In this document: positions 1 through 8,047 of the stretch, one piece after another
How positions within the stretch are numbered: the stretch's first letter is position 1
How the letters are laid out: the number at the start of each line of letters is the position of its first letter
Assembly (NCBI GenBank): GCA_900552955.1
Contig: USBO01000027.1
Span: 1 to 16,254 of the forward strand
Length of the DNA: 16,254 nt
Direction: 5' to 3'
From: an uncultured Alistipes sp.
GTDB taxonomy: Bacteria > Bacteroidota > Bacteroidia > Bacteroidales > Rikenellaceae
Translations under genes and position numbers: made by a program
Notes under the pieces: model-generated
What the model saw: the letters and a program-made list of their open reading frames with translations, nothing else
Database searches by the model: none
Told to the model about the DNA's origin: nothing

Positions 1-528
1 GAGAGCCGCCGCGACGAGATGCTCCGCTTCTGGCAGCGGGTCGAAGAGGGCGGGATACCGCTTCGGGTGACGCACAACGACACCAAAATCAACAACATTC
101 TCTTCGACCGCAACGGCGGGGCGCTCTGCATGATCGACCTGGACACGGTGCTGCGCAGCCCCTGTTTCAACGACTTCGGCGACGCGATCCGCACCTATGC
201 CAACCGCAGCCGCGAGGACGACGAAGACCTGGCCGCCGTCGGGGTCGACATGGCGATGTTTCGCGGCTTCGCCGAAGGCTATCTCTCGGAGGCCCGCGCC
301 TTTCTGACTCCGGCGGAGAGCGACGCACTCGCTTTCTCGGTGCGCTACATCACCTACGAACAGGTGTTGCGCTTTCTGATGGACTACCTCGACGGCGACA
401 CCTATTACAAGATCGGGCGGCCCGACCACAACCTCGTCCGCGCACGGGCGCAGCACGCCCTGCTGCAAAGCGCCGAACGAAACTGCAACCGGATGCGCGA
501 CACGATCGGCGAACTGCTGCGCAACTGA
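1..528 (+). CDS. N-acetylhexosamine kinase-like phosphotransferase (APH fold), C-terminal part
   Basis: The reading frame is open from the first base, so the gene starts upstream; 175 residues are visible. They contain the catalytic loop of the aminoglycoside/choline kinase fold, HNDTKINN (His25, Asp27, Asn32 of the fragment), and the metal-binding IDLDT motif (around residues 45-49). The following stretches, FNDFGDAIRTYAN, FLTPAE and DYLDGDTYYKI, closely resemble as I remember it the C-terminal half of N-acetylhexosamine 1-kinase (NahK) and its Bacteroidota relatives, which phosphorylate GlcNAc/GalNAc released from glycans in the cytoplasm. NahK is about 360 aa, so roughly half is missing beyond the window edge. 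The stop lies 6 bp from the stop of the opposing gene. The substrate is inferred from family resemblance; another sugar or small alcohol is possible. Confidence 0.8.
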   Translation, partial: ESRRDEMLRFWQRVEEGGIPLRVTHNDTKINNILFDRNGGALCMIDLDTVLRSPCFNDFGDAIRTYANRSREDDEDLAAVGVDMAMFRGFAEGYLSEARAFLTPAESDALAFSVRYITYEQVLRFLMDYLDGDTYYKIGRPDHNLVRARAQHALLQSAERNCNRMRDTIGELLRN

Positions 529-534
529 CGCCGG

Positions 535-1914
535 TCAACGCCGCACGACCGCCGCAGAGCGACGTCCGTACCTGCCCATCGGAATTCCGATGCCCAGATC
601 GAGGTTCATCCGGCCCTGCCGCAGAGGAATCCATTGGGCGCTCTTTTCGGACAGCAGCACGTCGGTGGCAACGTAGAAACTGATCCACCCGGGATTGAGG
701 TTCAGCCCCAGTCCCAACGCGCATGCACGGTTGGCGATGAACGAGCAACTGCCCGTGAGGCCGAACCAGCGCACGGGCCGGAAGTCGACCGAAGCCGTCA
801 GATCGTGCAGCGCCGTATAGTCGTACCTGCGAATCTGGTACAACGCTCCCACTCCGACGCGACGCTCCCACAGCCGGTATTCGGCTCCGAGGTTCATCGT
901 GTAGCGGAGCATCCGCGTGACACTCCTCCGGCCGGCCTTCTCGAACTTCAGGTCGTCCAGGTCGAAATCAATGTCGGCAACCCCCGACGCATCGACCTGC
1001 GCGCCGCTGAACGTCAGTTTACGCGCAACGGTGCCGCGCGTCGAACCGGCCTTGCTCCATGCGATGAAGCCGATGTCGCTGATCGCGGCCGAGACCTGAA
1101 GATTACGTACCGGTTCGTAGGTCGCACCGATGTCGACGGCCGCGCCGTACCCCGCAGGCGCGAACTTCGTGTCGAACTTCAGATCGTCGAGCCGATAATA
1201 ATCGCGGTAAACACCATCCGCACCCTGCTCCCGCTTCGCAGGCAGGGTCAGCAGACGGCTGTCAATCTCCAGCTCGCCGACCGCATCGGCATACCACTCG
1301 TTCTCGCCGAGCGAGACGTCGAACTGCGTGAAGCAGGCTTTCGCACGGGCCAGTCCGACCAGAAACTTCACCCTGGCACCCACATAGACCCGCTCGCCGA
1401 CAGGAAACGAATAGTTGAAACCGGCCTCTGCGAAGGTCTCCGCACTCAAGCCCAGATTGCGGATCCGCGTGCTCTCGCCCGTTTTGAAAAACCGGAACAA
1501 CTCGTAAGGAAACTGCGACGAGGCACTCGTGCGCAGATCGAGGTCGAACGACCAGAAACTCTTGCGGTCGGAGGCATAGGCGCCGAACCCGAGCAGGTTG
1601 AGCCGCATATCGCCGTTGACCAGATTGTTCGGTCTGAGACCGGCGAGCGCCTCGGCAGACGACACCGACGGACTGAGCAGCGTCACCAGCCGGCCGTCGC
1701 GGCGGAACAGCAGGTTGTCGAGCGACGTGTTGCCGCCGGCCGTCACGGCGACCCCGCCCAGGGCCGGAATATTGAAATACCCGCGCTGCGGAGCCAGCGC
1801 AGGGTTCATCTGCGAACGCTGCGGTACGCCTTCCATGAAATACAACGTAGGACTCTGTGCCGCGGCGCTCGCACAGACGAGAACGGCGGTCAGCGTGGAG
1901 AGCAATCTTTTCAT
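535..1914 (-). CDS. DUF5723-family outer-membrane beta-barrel protein
   Basis: A 459-aa protein with a signal peptide (MKRLLSTLTAVLVCASAAAQ, cleavage near residue 20). Early it has the pattern MNPALAPQRGYFNIPALGG, typical of the Bacteroidota DUF5723 proteins, which are predicted outer-membrane barrels of unknown function. Many alternating hydrophobic/aromatic strands follow (FNYSFPVGERVYVGARVKF, WFGLTGSCSFIANR). An in-frame ATG at 1923, directly after the upstream stop, would add three residues; I prefer 1914 because it begins the signal peptide. The gene follows the lipoprotein gene without an independent promoter, so the two are probably one transcript. It may export or anchor a surface component with that lipoprotein, but no function is established from the sequence. 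Confidence 0.8.
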   Translation of the reverse strand: MKRLLSTLTAVLVCASAAAQSPTLYFMEGVPQRSQMNPALAPQRGYFNIPALGGVAVTAGGNTSLDNLLFRRDGRLVTLLSPSVSSAEALAGLRPNNLVNGDMRLNLLGFGAYASDRKSFWSFDLDLRTSASSQFPYELFRFFKTGESTRIRNLGLSAETFAEAGFNYSFPVGERVYVGARVKFLVGLARAKACFTQFDVSLGENEWYADAVGELEIDSRLLTLPAKREQGADGVYRDYYRLDDLKFDTKFAPAGYGAAVDIGATYEPVRNLQVSAAISDIGFIAWSKAGSTRGTVARKLTFSGAQVDASGVADIDFDLDDLKFEKAGRRSVTRMLRYTMNLGAEYRLWERRVGVGALYQIRRYDYTALHDLTASVDFRPVRWFGLTGSCSFIANRACALGLGLNLNPGWISFYVATDVLLSEKSAQWIPLRQGRMNLDLGIGIPMGRYGRRSAAVVRR

Positions 1915-1923
1915 AGCCGGCAT

Positions 1924-2901
1924 TTACTGATTAAGGATCAGACCGCCGCGTTTGCGGACTTTGAGATTGACGGTGATGCCCTGCCCTGCGCCGAACGCAC
2001 GGTCGGGATAGTAGCTCTCCAACTGCACGTTGAGCCCGATGCGCGTATCCCGCTCGAAGATGGTCGTCAGCGCATCCGGTGCGATGCCGGTCTCCGCGAT
2101 GCGGGCAGGCGCATCGGCCGTCGGAGAGACCGTGAAGGCGGGGAAACTCACCAGGATCCGGCCGCCGTCTCCCTCGTCGGTCACGAACGCAGGATGCGCC
2201 GAGAAGCCCACCGGCAGATCGGTCGAAATATCGCCGAAAAGCGACAGCGAGGTTTTCGACGCATCGCCGCCGGTGATCATGTCACGTACGTCCGGCCCCA
2301 CGTCGATGCCCGAGAGCACGAACGGTTGCACGTCCATGCTCAGACCCGTGGTCAGGTAACGGGCGGCGAACGATTCGATGCTCTCACGAATCAGTTCGCG
2401 CATCGCCGGCTGACGGTAGCACGCCGCGAATGCCGCGATGTACTCCTCCTCGCTCACACCTGCGGGCAGGTATTCGGGCAGAAACTCCGCCTTGTAGTCG
2501 GCATAGACCCTACGGGCGATGAGAAGGAGTTTAGCGCCCGAAGCGTCGGCGTCGATCTCCTGCAGGAGCGCCGTGAGCAGGCCCTCCGGCCCCGAAAGAT
2601 AAGCCGTCTGCCGCTGCGCACCGTTGGCGCCCGTCAACGTCCTGACGTCGACGGCCTCCGCGTCGCCGGGCAGGCGGCTCGGGAGCCAGACATCGGCTTC
2701 GGACAGGATACGGTCGAGGTCGCCGCGCTCGTTGGCGATCTCCCCGACGGAGACCCTGAGTGTCATGAGCGGGCAGGTGAAAACCGAATTTTCATCGCCG
2801 ATGCCCACGTCGTCCATATCGAGTGTCGACAGGTCGTAGTCGTTGTCGACACACGACACGGCAAGCAACGACAGGATGAGAATCGTCGTAAGTTTCTTCA
2901 T
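1924..2901 (-). CDS. Uncharacterised lipoprotein paired with the DUF5723 protein
   Basis: A 325-aa protein with a type II signal peptide: MKKLTTILILSLLAVSC, lipobox LAVS-C with Cys17 as the lipidated residue. Right after it comes VDNDYDLSTLDMDDVGIG, a DYDLS-type opening that I have seen in Bacteroidota lipoproteins encoded next to DUF5723 genes. The rest is acidic, with beta-rich segments near the C-terminus (ITVNLKVRKRGGLILNQ) and a helical middle. The frame is open further upstream to 2988, but the lipobox and the -7 box at 2933-2940 fix the start at 2901. Its stop codon abuts an in-frame ATG of the barrel gene, which suggests translational coupling. It is presumably anchored in the outer membrane. 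I do not recognise an enzymatic domain. Confidence 0.8.
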   Translation of the reverse strand: MKKLTTILILSLLAVSCVDNDYDLSTLDMDDVGIGDENSVFTCPLMTLRVSVGEIANERGDLDRILSEADVWLPSRLPGDAEAVDVRTLTGANGAQRQTAYLSGPEGLLTALLQEIDADASGAKLLLIARRVYADYKAEFLPEYLPAGVSEEEYIAAFAACYRQPAMRELIRESIESFAARYLTTGLSMDVQPFVLSGIDVGPDVRDMITGGDASKTSLSLFGDISTDLPVGFSAHPAFVTDEGDGGRILVSFPAFTVSPTADAPARIAETGIAPDALTTIFERDTRIGLNVQLESYYPDRAFGAGQGITVNLKVRKRGGLILNQ

Positions 2902-2932
2902 GTCTTGTGTGTTTAAGTATCGGGTTCGGCCG

Positions 2933-2940
2933 CAAAGGTA
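2933..2940 (-). promoter_or_regulatory. -7 box of the lipoprotein/DUF5723 transcript
   Basis: TACCTTTG on the minus strand matches the Bacteroidota -7 consensus TAnnTTTG and lies about 30 nt upstream of the lipoprotein start. No convincing -33 TTTG is present at 19-21 nt, so the call rests on the -7 box and its position. Confidence 0.6.
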
Positions 2941-3006
2941 CGAATTTTTACGCAACGACGATGTTTCGGCCGATCGCTTCCCGACCATCGGGACAGGAGG
3001 TCCGCA

Positions 3007-3762
3007 TCAGCCGAGCAGGCCCCGTTCGGCGGCGTAACGAACGGCCTCCATCGAGTTGTCGACACGCAGCTTGCCGAGAATGCGCTGCCGGTGCGTGTTG
3101 ACCGTGTGGACGCTGATCGACAGTTCGTCGGCGATCTCCTTGCTCAACCGGCCCCGGCCGATGAGGCGCAGAATCTCGCGCTCGCGCTCCGAAAGCGGAT
3201 CGGACGACCGTTCGCCGCCGGCGAACGCAATCGTCCGGCCGTTGCGGAAGTCGAACAACTGGCAGCGCACCCCGTCGAACGGACCCTGATTGGGCGACAA
3301 ATCCAGCACGCTCAGCGTCAGCCAGATATTCCCTCTGCGATCCTGCTCCAACACCTGGAACTGCTCGACGACGCGCACATAGCGTCCCGCGATTCCGATG
3401 CGGTACTCCTCGAGGAACTTGCCATCGGGGATCAGCTCTCTGTGCGCAAACATGAACCGCAGACACTCTATCCCGTTGCGATGGACCGCAGGCAGATCGT
3501 CGGGATGAATCCGTTCGGCGAAGAATCTCGAATCCTCCGTGACGATCCGATCCATATCGCAGCCGAACAGACCGGAGAAATTGAACGAGATGAACGGATG
3601 GCAGCGACGATGCATGTCGAACACCGTGATGCCGCTGTTGGCCACCTGCGACAGCAGCCTGAGCCGCTCCGCATGGCGGTCGAGCACCGCGTCGTCCAAC
3701 TCTCCGGCATCGAACCGCTGCGCATCCAACAATGCCTCGAATTCCCGTTGCAAACGCTCCAT
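3007..3762 (-). CDS. PAS domain-containing LuxR-family transcriptional regulator
   Basis: A 251-aa cytoplasmic DNA-binding protein. Residues about 35-155 look like a PAS fold: NSGITVFDMHRRCHPFISFN, then FAERIHPDDLPAVH, the IHPDDL signature of PAS_3 domains. Residues 189-250 form a LuxR-type helix-turn-helix (DPLSEREREILRLIGRGRLS followed by KEIADELSISVHTVNTHR and KLRVDNSMEAVRYA). There is no receiver domain or membrane segment, so it probably senses a cytoplasmic ligand or state through the PAS domain. The start ATG at 3762 leaves about 50 nt of leader after the -7 box. It diverges from a small outer-membrane protein gene across 89 bp, which makes that gene a plausible target; this is inference. 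Confidence 0.85.
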   Translation of the reverse strand: MERLQREFEALLDAQRFDAGELDDAVLDRHAERLRLLSQVANSGITVFDMHRRCHPFISFNFSGLFGCDMDRIVTEDSRFFAERIHPDDLPAVHRNGIECLRFMFAHRELIPDGKFLEEYRIGIAGRYVRVVEQFQVLEQDRRGNIWLTLSVLDLSPNQGPFDGVRCQLFDFRNGRTIAFAGGERSSDPLSEREREILRLIGRGRLSKEIADELSISVHTVNTHRQRILGKLRVDNSMEAVRYAAERGLLG

Positions 3763-3778
3763 TAATGATAAATCAGTA

Positions 3779-3809
3779 TTGACCCGCCGGCTGACAACCC
3801 CGACCTTTG
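3779..3809 (+). promoter_or_regulatory. Candidate promoter of the small barrel protein gene
   Basis: TTG at 3779-3781, a 20-nt spacer and GACCTTTG at 3802-3809. The -7 box has G in place of the first T of TAnnTTTG; spacing is correct. It lies about 42 nt before the start at 3852. Confidence 0.45.
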
Positions 3810-3815
3810 CGGAGA

Positions 3816-3823
3816 CAAAAGTA
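3816..3823 (-). promoter_or_regulatory. -7 box of the PAS-LuxR regulator gene
   Basis: TACTTTTG on the minus strand is an exact TAnnTTTG match, 53 nt upstream of the regulator start. It lies 6 bp from the facing candidate -7 box at 3802-3809, so the two transcription start zones overlap and polymerases on the two genes would compete. No -33 box is seen at standard spacing. Confidence 0.55.
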
Positions 3824-3851
3824 CTATTTTCGAATCAAAACCCATCTCACC

Positions 3852-4400
3852 ATGAAAAAAACCGCAATGGCATGTCTGCTGCTTCTCGTCACCTTCGGCG
3901 CTTCGGCCCGACTGCATGCCGACCTGCGCCTCGGCGCTTCGGCAGCCACGCTGGGCGACCGACACCTCAAACTGGGGCTGCGCGGCGGAGCGACCGCAGG
4001 CTACCTGTTCAACGATCATTTCGGCCTCCGAACCGGTCTGCACTACGCCATGAAAGGCGCCACGACGTCGAGCGACCCCTTCGACCACGCCGCCGACCGC
4101 GCCACGCGCCTCTCCTACCTCGAGCTGCCCGTCGAGGCGACCGTCGGCTGCCGCCTTTCACCCCGATCGCGCTTCGATCTTCATGCCGGCCCCTATGTCG
4201 CACGGCTGCTGCGTGCGGAAGTGGCCCGCACGGCGTCGTACACGGTGCGAAAGTGGGACGCGGGCATCGGCATCGGATTCGACTTCGCGGTCGGGCACTT
4301 CGTCGTCGGCCCCGAGGTGCAGTACGGCCTGCTGCGCGCCGCCTCGCCCGGCGACGGGCACAATATCGCCTACTCGCTCACCGCAGGTTACCGGTTCTGA
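3852..4400 (+). CDS. Small porin-family outer-membrane beta-barrel protein (OmpW/PorT-like)
   Basis: A 182-aa protein with an N-terminal signal peptide (MKKTAMACLLLLVTFGASA). The mature part is a run of amphipathic strands of the small 8-stranded barrel type: AGYLFNDHFGLRTGLHYAMK, LSYLELPVEATVGC, FDLHAGPYVARLL, VVGPEVQYGLL, IAYSLTAGYRF. It ends in an aromatic residue (YRF), as expected for recognition by the barrel assembly machinery. GLHYAMKGA and LSYLELPVEA match a pattern common in Bacteroidota PorT-like outer-membrane proteins. The frame is open from 3807, but the signal peptide places the start at 3852. Ligand and role are unknown; control by the divergent PAS-LuxR gene is plausible. Confidence 0.8.
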   Translation: MKKTAMACLLLLVTFGASARLHADLRLGASAATLGDRHLKLGLRGGATAGYLFNDHFGLRTGLHYAMKGATTSSDPFDHAADRATRLSYLELPVEATVGCRLSPRSRFDLHAGPYVARLLRAEVARTASYTVRKWDAGIGIGFDFAVGHFVVGPEVQYGLLRAASPGDGHNIAYSLTAGYRF

Positions 4401-4415
4401 AACCGGCTCCCACAC

Positions 4416-4455
4416 ACGACGAGTGCGTCCCCGCAATCGGGGACGCACTCGTCGT
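4416..4455. terminator. Perfect 18-bp stem-loop between convergent genes
   Basis: ACGACGAGTGCGTCCCCG at 4416-4433 is exactly repeated in inverse at 4438-4455, with a 4-nt loop CAAT. It sits 15 bp after the barrel gene stop and 11 bp after the AsmA gene stop. It is symmetrical and so could terminate both transcripts, although neither side carries a T-run. The alternative is an RNA 3' end stabiliser. Confidence 0.7.
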
Positions 4456-4466
4456 ACCATGCCGCG

Positions 4467-7106
4467 TCACTGCTGCTGCGCCGCGATCTGCTGCTCGGCC
4501 TGCTCCATGAGCTTGCGCGCCTGCTTCTCGGCGGCCGACACCAGCGCATCGCCGCTGGCCTGCGCCGCGACTTTGGCCAGCTTGCCCGACGCTTTGTCCA
4601 CGAGCTTGTCGCGCTGCGCTTCGGCCTCCGCGACGAGCTTGTCGCCTTTGGCCTTGGCCTCGGCACGGATCTCGTCGGCCGACCTGCCTTCGTCCGACCC
4701 GAGCGACAGGCCCAGCTTCTGCCCGATCGTCTCGGTCACGGCATCCTTCACGGCGTTCTTCACATCGAGCGTGAGCTGCGGCGAGGCGAACGTCCCGCCG
4801 ATACCGACGTCGACCGTCTTGAGGACGCCGCCCGCCGTCCCTTCGGGCAGTTTCACACGGGCCGTGTAGTCGATCGTCTGATCCAGCCCCGTCGACCCCG
4901 ACAACGTGAGCGCGAGGCCGCCCATCTTCAGATCGAAGGGCTGCGTGGCGATGCGGCCGTCGCGGATCGTGAAGCGGATCGCCACGTCCTTCGCCTCGAT
5001 GCGGCGCAGATTGTCGTTCTTGAGCGCCGCGGCCAACCGGTCGAACACGGCGACATTCTGCAAGCGGATGTTCTTCGAGCGGATCGAGCCCTCGGCCTGC
5101 AACGTCGCATAATCGGGCTCCATCGTCTGCGCGAGGCGGGTCGAGAGGTCGAGCGACATGGAATAGTCGCCGCCCGTCTTCTCGAACAGGGGCACCATCC
5201 GGCGGACGACGTCCAACTGATCGAAGGTCGCGGAGAACGAAGCGTCGGCGATCTCAGCCTGGAGCTTCAGCGCCGGACGATGCTCGTCGGCTGCCGTGGA
5301 GTAGCTTCCCGAGGCCGACATCCGCCCGTCGAAGGCGTTCATCGACAGCCGGTTCATCGACACGGTGCCCTTCGCCACGCTCAGCGATCCAGTGAAATCG
5401 GTCAGCACCATCTTCTGGAAAAGAACCTTCCTGAGCGACGTTGTGAGCGCCAGATCGAGGTTCTGCGGCACGACGGGAGCCCGCATCGCGGCCGTATCGG
5501 CCGGTGCAGCCTCCGCCTCTGCCGGAGCCGCCGGAGCAGCGCCCGTCAGCTCGTTGAGATCGAGCAGCGACGACCGTACGTCAAGCCGCCCGCGCAGCGT
5601 TTGGTCGCGCAGCAGATAGCCGATGTAGTTCGACAGCGAGCCCGACGCCTCGATGTCGCTGCGGCCCATCGTGACGGCCAGCTCCGACAGGGTCAGCGCC
5701 GCAGGGGCGACGGTCATCGCCGCGCGCCGCACCTTCACCTCGGGCATCCCCGCGAGCGTCGCCGACACCCCTTCGACGACGAGCCGGCCCGAGGCGTCGA
5801 TCTGCTCGTAACGCTCCCGCTCGATGTCGGACATCCGGCCCGACGCCTGCACATCGGCCGTCACGACGCCCGCCAGCGCGATCGAATCGCCCAGCGGATA
5901 GACCTCTTTGACAGCCCCCAGGTCGACCTTGCCGTCAGCCGCAGCCCGGAAGCGCAGGTCGCTCACGGGCGTTGCGGCCGAGAGCGTGCAGCGCAGCGTG
6001 TTGCCGGCCATCGTCAGCGCGAAGGTCGGCACATCGAGCGTCGTGGCGTCGGCCGTCCCGCCCGGGTTGGCCGCCCGGGCGTCGATCGTGATGCCGGTCA
6101 CGGCCTTGGGCAGCGAGGCGTATTTGAAACTGCCGTCGCGCACCGCGATCGTCGCCTCGAAGGCCGGCAGCCGGTCGCCCGCCAGCACGCCTTTGGCCCA
6201 CGCTCCGAGCGTCAACTGCCCCGAAGCGGTCAGATCCTTGAAATCGCGCGTGTAGAAGGCCGGAACCATCGACAGCAGATCGCGGAACTCGACCTTCGAG
6301 CTGTTGACGCGCACATCCATCTCCGTGCGGTCGCCCGCCAGCGCCACCCAGCCGTCGAGACTCAATGCGATCGCATTGAGGGCGATCCGGTTGTCGGAGA
6401 AGGTGAATCGGTTGTTCTTCAGATCGGCGTCGACCGCGACGTCGGCCGTCAGATCGGCGTCGCGCAGCAACGTCACACCGCCGGCCGCATACGAGAGGCG
6501 CTGCGCCTCCAGCCGCAGGCGCAGATCGCTGCGCTCGCCCGACAGATCGCCGCTGAGCCGCAGGTCGAGCGGATCGACACCGGCGCGCATGCCCGTCGAA
6601 TCGTCCTCATAGCGGATGACAGCATCCGACAGGCGCACGTCGCGCATGCGCAGCCGGAAGGCCGAGGACTCGCTCTCGGCGGTCGGCTCTTCGGCGGCGG
6701 GTGCCTCCGAGGGCTTCATCACATCCCAGTTCACGCGGCCGTCGGCCAGCTTGCGCGCATGCAGATGCGGCGCATCGACGAGCAGTTTGGTCACCTCGAA
6801 GCCCGCGTCGCCGAAGAGCGACCACAGGTCGACGACCACCGAAACGCGTTCGACCGAGGCCAGCGTGTCGCCCTCGAACGGCGCAGCGCAGATAACGGTC
6901 AGTCCCTCCAGCTCGACCGAGGCATGAGGGAAATGACGCAGCAGGCTCAGATCGAGCGAACGGAAATCGACTCGGGCGGTGAGCAGTTCATCCGCCTGTT
7001 TCTTTACGATGTCGCCCACCTTCGACTTGAGTGCGAGCGGCACCACCAGCGCGACGACGAGCAGCAAGGCCACCGCAATCGCTACGATTTTCAATAATCT
7101 TTTCAT
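4467..7106 (-). CDS. AsmA-family protein
   Basis: An 879-aa envelope protein. It has one N-terminal membrane anchor (residues about 5-27, LLKIVAIAVALLLVVALVVP), then an AsmA-type N-terminal region (DFRSLDLSLLRHFPHASVEL, DLWSLFGDAGFEVTKLLVDA) and long beta-rich repeats. Near residues 560-800 lies an AsmA C-terminal-like domain (MNRLSMNAFDGRMSASGSYS, IDYTARVKLPEGTAGG). Such proteins are thought to form periplasmic bridges for lipid transfer or to influence outer-membrane assembly. A Pro/Ala/Glu linker sits near residues 520-545. The last 75 or so residues are Ala/Lys/Glu-rich and probably helical or coiled (AEAKAKGDKLVAEAEAQRDK). It is the last gene of a probable operon, 19 bp after the glycosyltransferase. 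Family assignment is firm; the substrate is unknown. Confidence 0.85.
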   Translation of the reverse strand: MKRLLKIVAIAVALLLVVALVVPLALKSKVGDIVKKQADELLTARVDFRSLDLSLLRHFPHASVELEGLTVICAAPFEGDTLASVERVSVVVDLWSLFGDAGFEVTKLLVDAPHLHARKLADGRVNWDVMKPSEAPAAEEPTAESESSAFRLRMRDVRLSDAVIRYEDDSTGMRAGVDPLDLRLSGDLSGERSDLRLRLEAQRLSYAAGGVTLLRDADLTADVAVDADLKNNRFTFSDNRIALNAIALSLDGWVALAGDRTEMDVRVNSSKVEFRDLLSMVPAFYTRDFKDLTASGQLTLGAWAKGVLAGDRLPAFEATIAVRDGSFKYASLPKAVTGITIDARAANPGGTADATTLDVPTFALTMAGNTLRCTLSAATPVSDLRFRAAADGKVDLGAVKEVYPLGDSIALAGVVTADVQASGRMSDIERERYEQIDASGRLVVEGVSATLAGMPEVKVRRAAMTVAPAALTLSELAVTMGRSDIEASGSLSNYIGYLLRDQTLRGRLDVRSSLLDLNELTGAAPAAPAEAEAAPADTAAMRAPVVPQNLDLALTTSLRKVLFQKMVLTDFTGSLSVAKGTVSMNRLSMNAFDGRMSASGSYSTAADEHRPALKLQAEIADASFSATFDQLDVVRRMVPLFEKTGGDYSMSLDLSTRLAQTMEPDYATLQAEGSIRSKNIRLQNVAVFDRLAAALKNDNLRRIEAKDVAIRFTIRDGRIATQPFDLKMGGLALTLSGSTGLDQTIDYTARVKLPEGTAGGVLKTVDVGIGGTFASPQLTLDVKNAVKDAVTETIGQKLGLSLGSDEGRSADEIRAEAKAKGDKLVAEAEAQRDKLVDKASGKLAKVAAQASGDALVSAAEKQARKLMEQAEQQIAAQQQ

Positions 7107-7125
7107 ACGTTATGAGATTGTCATT

Positions 7126-8034
7126 TCACTCCTCTCCCCGCAGCAGTCCCGCCGTGATCCGCCGCCGCATTCGCACGAGCCACACTGCACGCCGGAATCG
7201 CCCCGTCGCGCAGTAGCCCAGTGCGATCCCCAGCGTCGCGCACCACTTGACCGCCTCGATCACCCGCACGCGCACGGTGCGGCCGTCGAGCGCCGCGCGC
7301 GTGCGCTGGCTCACGCCGATGTTGCGGCACAGGCGGTCGAAATAGTCGCGCGTGAGCTTCGAGGCGGGGATGATATGGTACATCACCGCATCGGGCACGT
7401 ACCAGCACGCCTCGCCGCCGCGCTGCAACCGCGCGAAGAGATCGCTCTCCTCGCCGCCCAGCAGCCGCGCGCCGCGCCGGCCCAACTGCGGATCGAACGC
7501 CCCGTGACGTTCGAGCGCCGTGCGGCGCAGCGCCATATTGCCTCCGCCCGGGATCCGCCCGCGCGGGAAGGGACGGGGCGTCGGCCCCAGATCGATCGGA
7601 TTGGCGATCGGCCGCTCGGTGTAGGGCGACATCCACGCCGGACGCCCCGCAGGGTACTCCGCCACGATCCGCCCGCCGGCGGCCGCCACCTCAGGGTGCG
7701 CCGCGAAGAAGGCGAGGTAGGCCTCGATGAACTCCGGGACGATGCGTTCGTCGTCGTCGATGATGGCCACCACGTCGCCCGTCGTCTCGGCGATGCCGCG
7801 GTTGCGGGCCCACGAAAGGCCCTGCCGCGGCTCGAAGACCCGCCGCAGCGGCAGCGCGGGATGCGCCGCGCGGAACGCCTCGAAGCGCGCGGCCGTGTCG
7901 TCGGTGGAGTTGTTGTCGACCACCACGCACTCCCACGCGGCGGCGGGTGCCGTCTGCGCGGCGACCGACCGCAGCGTGACGAGCAACTGCTCGGCACGGT
8001 TGTAGGTGGCGACGATGAGCGAAAGGCGCGGCAT
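7126..8034 (-). CDS. Family 2 glycosyltransferase (GT-A fold)
   Basis: A 302-aa enzyme predicted to transfer a sugar from a nucleotide donor, probably at the inner face of the cytoplasmic membrane. It opens with the GT2 signature LSLIVATYNRAEQL. The donor/metal site is IIDDDER (DDD at residues 93-95). VVVDNNSTDDT and QGLSWARNRG match the GT2 nucleotide-binding region, and GGEESDLF at 193-200 supplies the acidic catalytic-base region. A hydrophobic/basic C-terminus (VKWCATLGIALGYC, RMRRRITAGLLRGEE) may associate with the membrane. It lies 13 bp after cysteine synthase and 19 bp before asmA. The acceptor cannot be told from sequence; glycolipid or surface polysaccharide would fit its AsmA neighbour. 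Confidence 0.85.
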   Translation of the reverse strand: MPRLSLIVATYNRAEQLLVTLRSVAAQTAPAAAWECVVVDNNSTDDTAARFEAFRAAHPALPLRRVFEPRQGLSWARNRGIAETTGDVVAIIDDDERIVPEFIEAYLAFFAAHPEVAAAGGRIVAEYPAGRPAWMSPYTERPIANPIDLGPTPRPFPRGRIPGGGNMALRRTALERHGAFDPQLGRRGARLLGGEESDLFARLQRGGEACWYVPDAVMYHIIPASKLTRDYFDRLCRNIGVSQRTRAALDGRTVRVRVIEAVKWCATLGIALGYCATGRFRRAVWLVRMRRRITAGLLRGEE

Positions 8035-8047
8035 AGGTTGCGAAAGA

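Noticed and set aside
634..2916. 760-aa plus-strand open frame
   Set aside because: It is the antisense shadow of the DUF5723 and lipoprotein genes; its translation is Arg/Gln/Glu-rich with no domain, as is usual in GC-rich DNA.
5280..7097. 605-aa plus-strand open frame
   Set aside because: Antisense to the AsmA gene, low-complexity Arg/His/Gln composition, no start signals.
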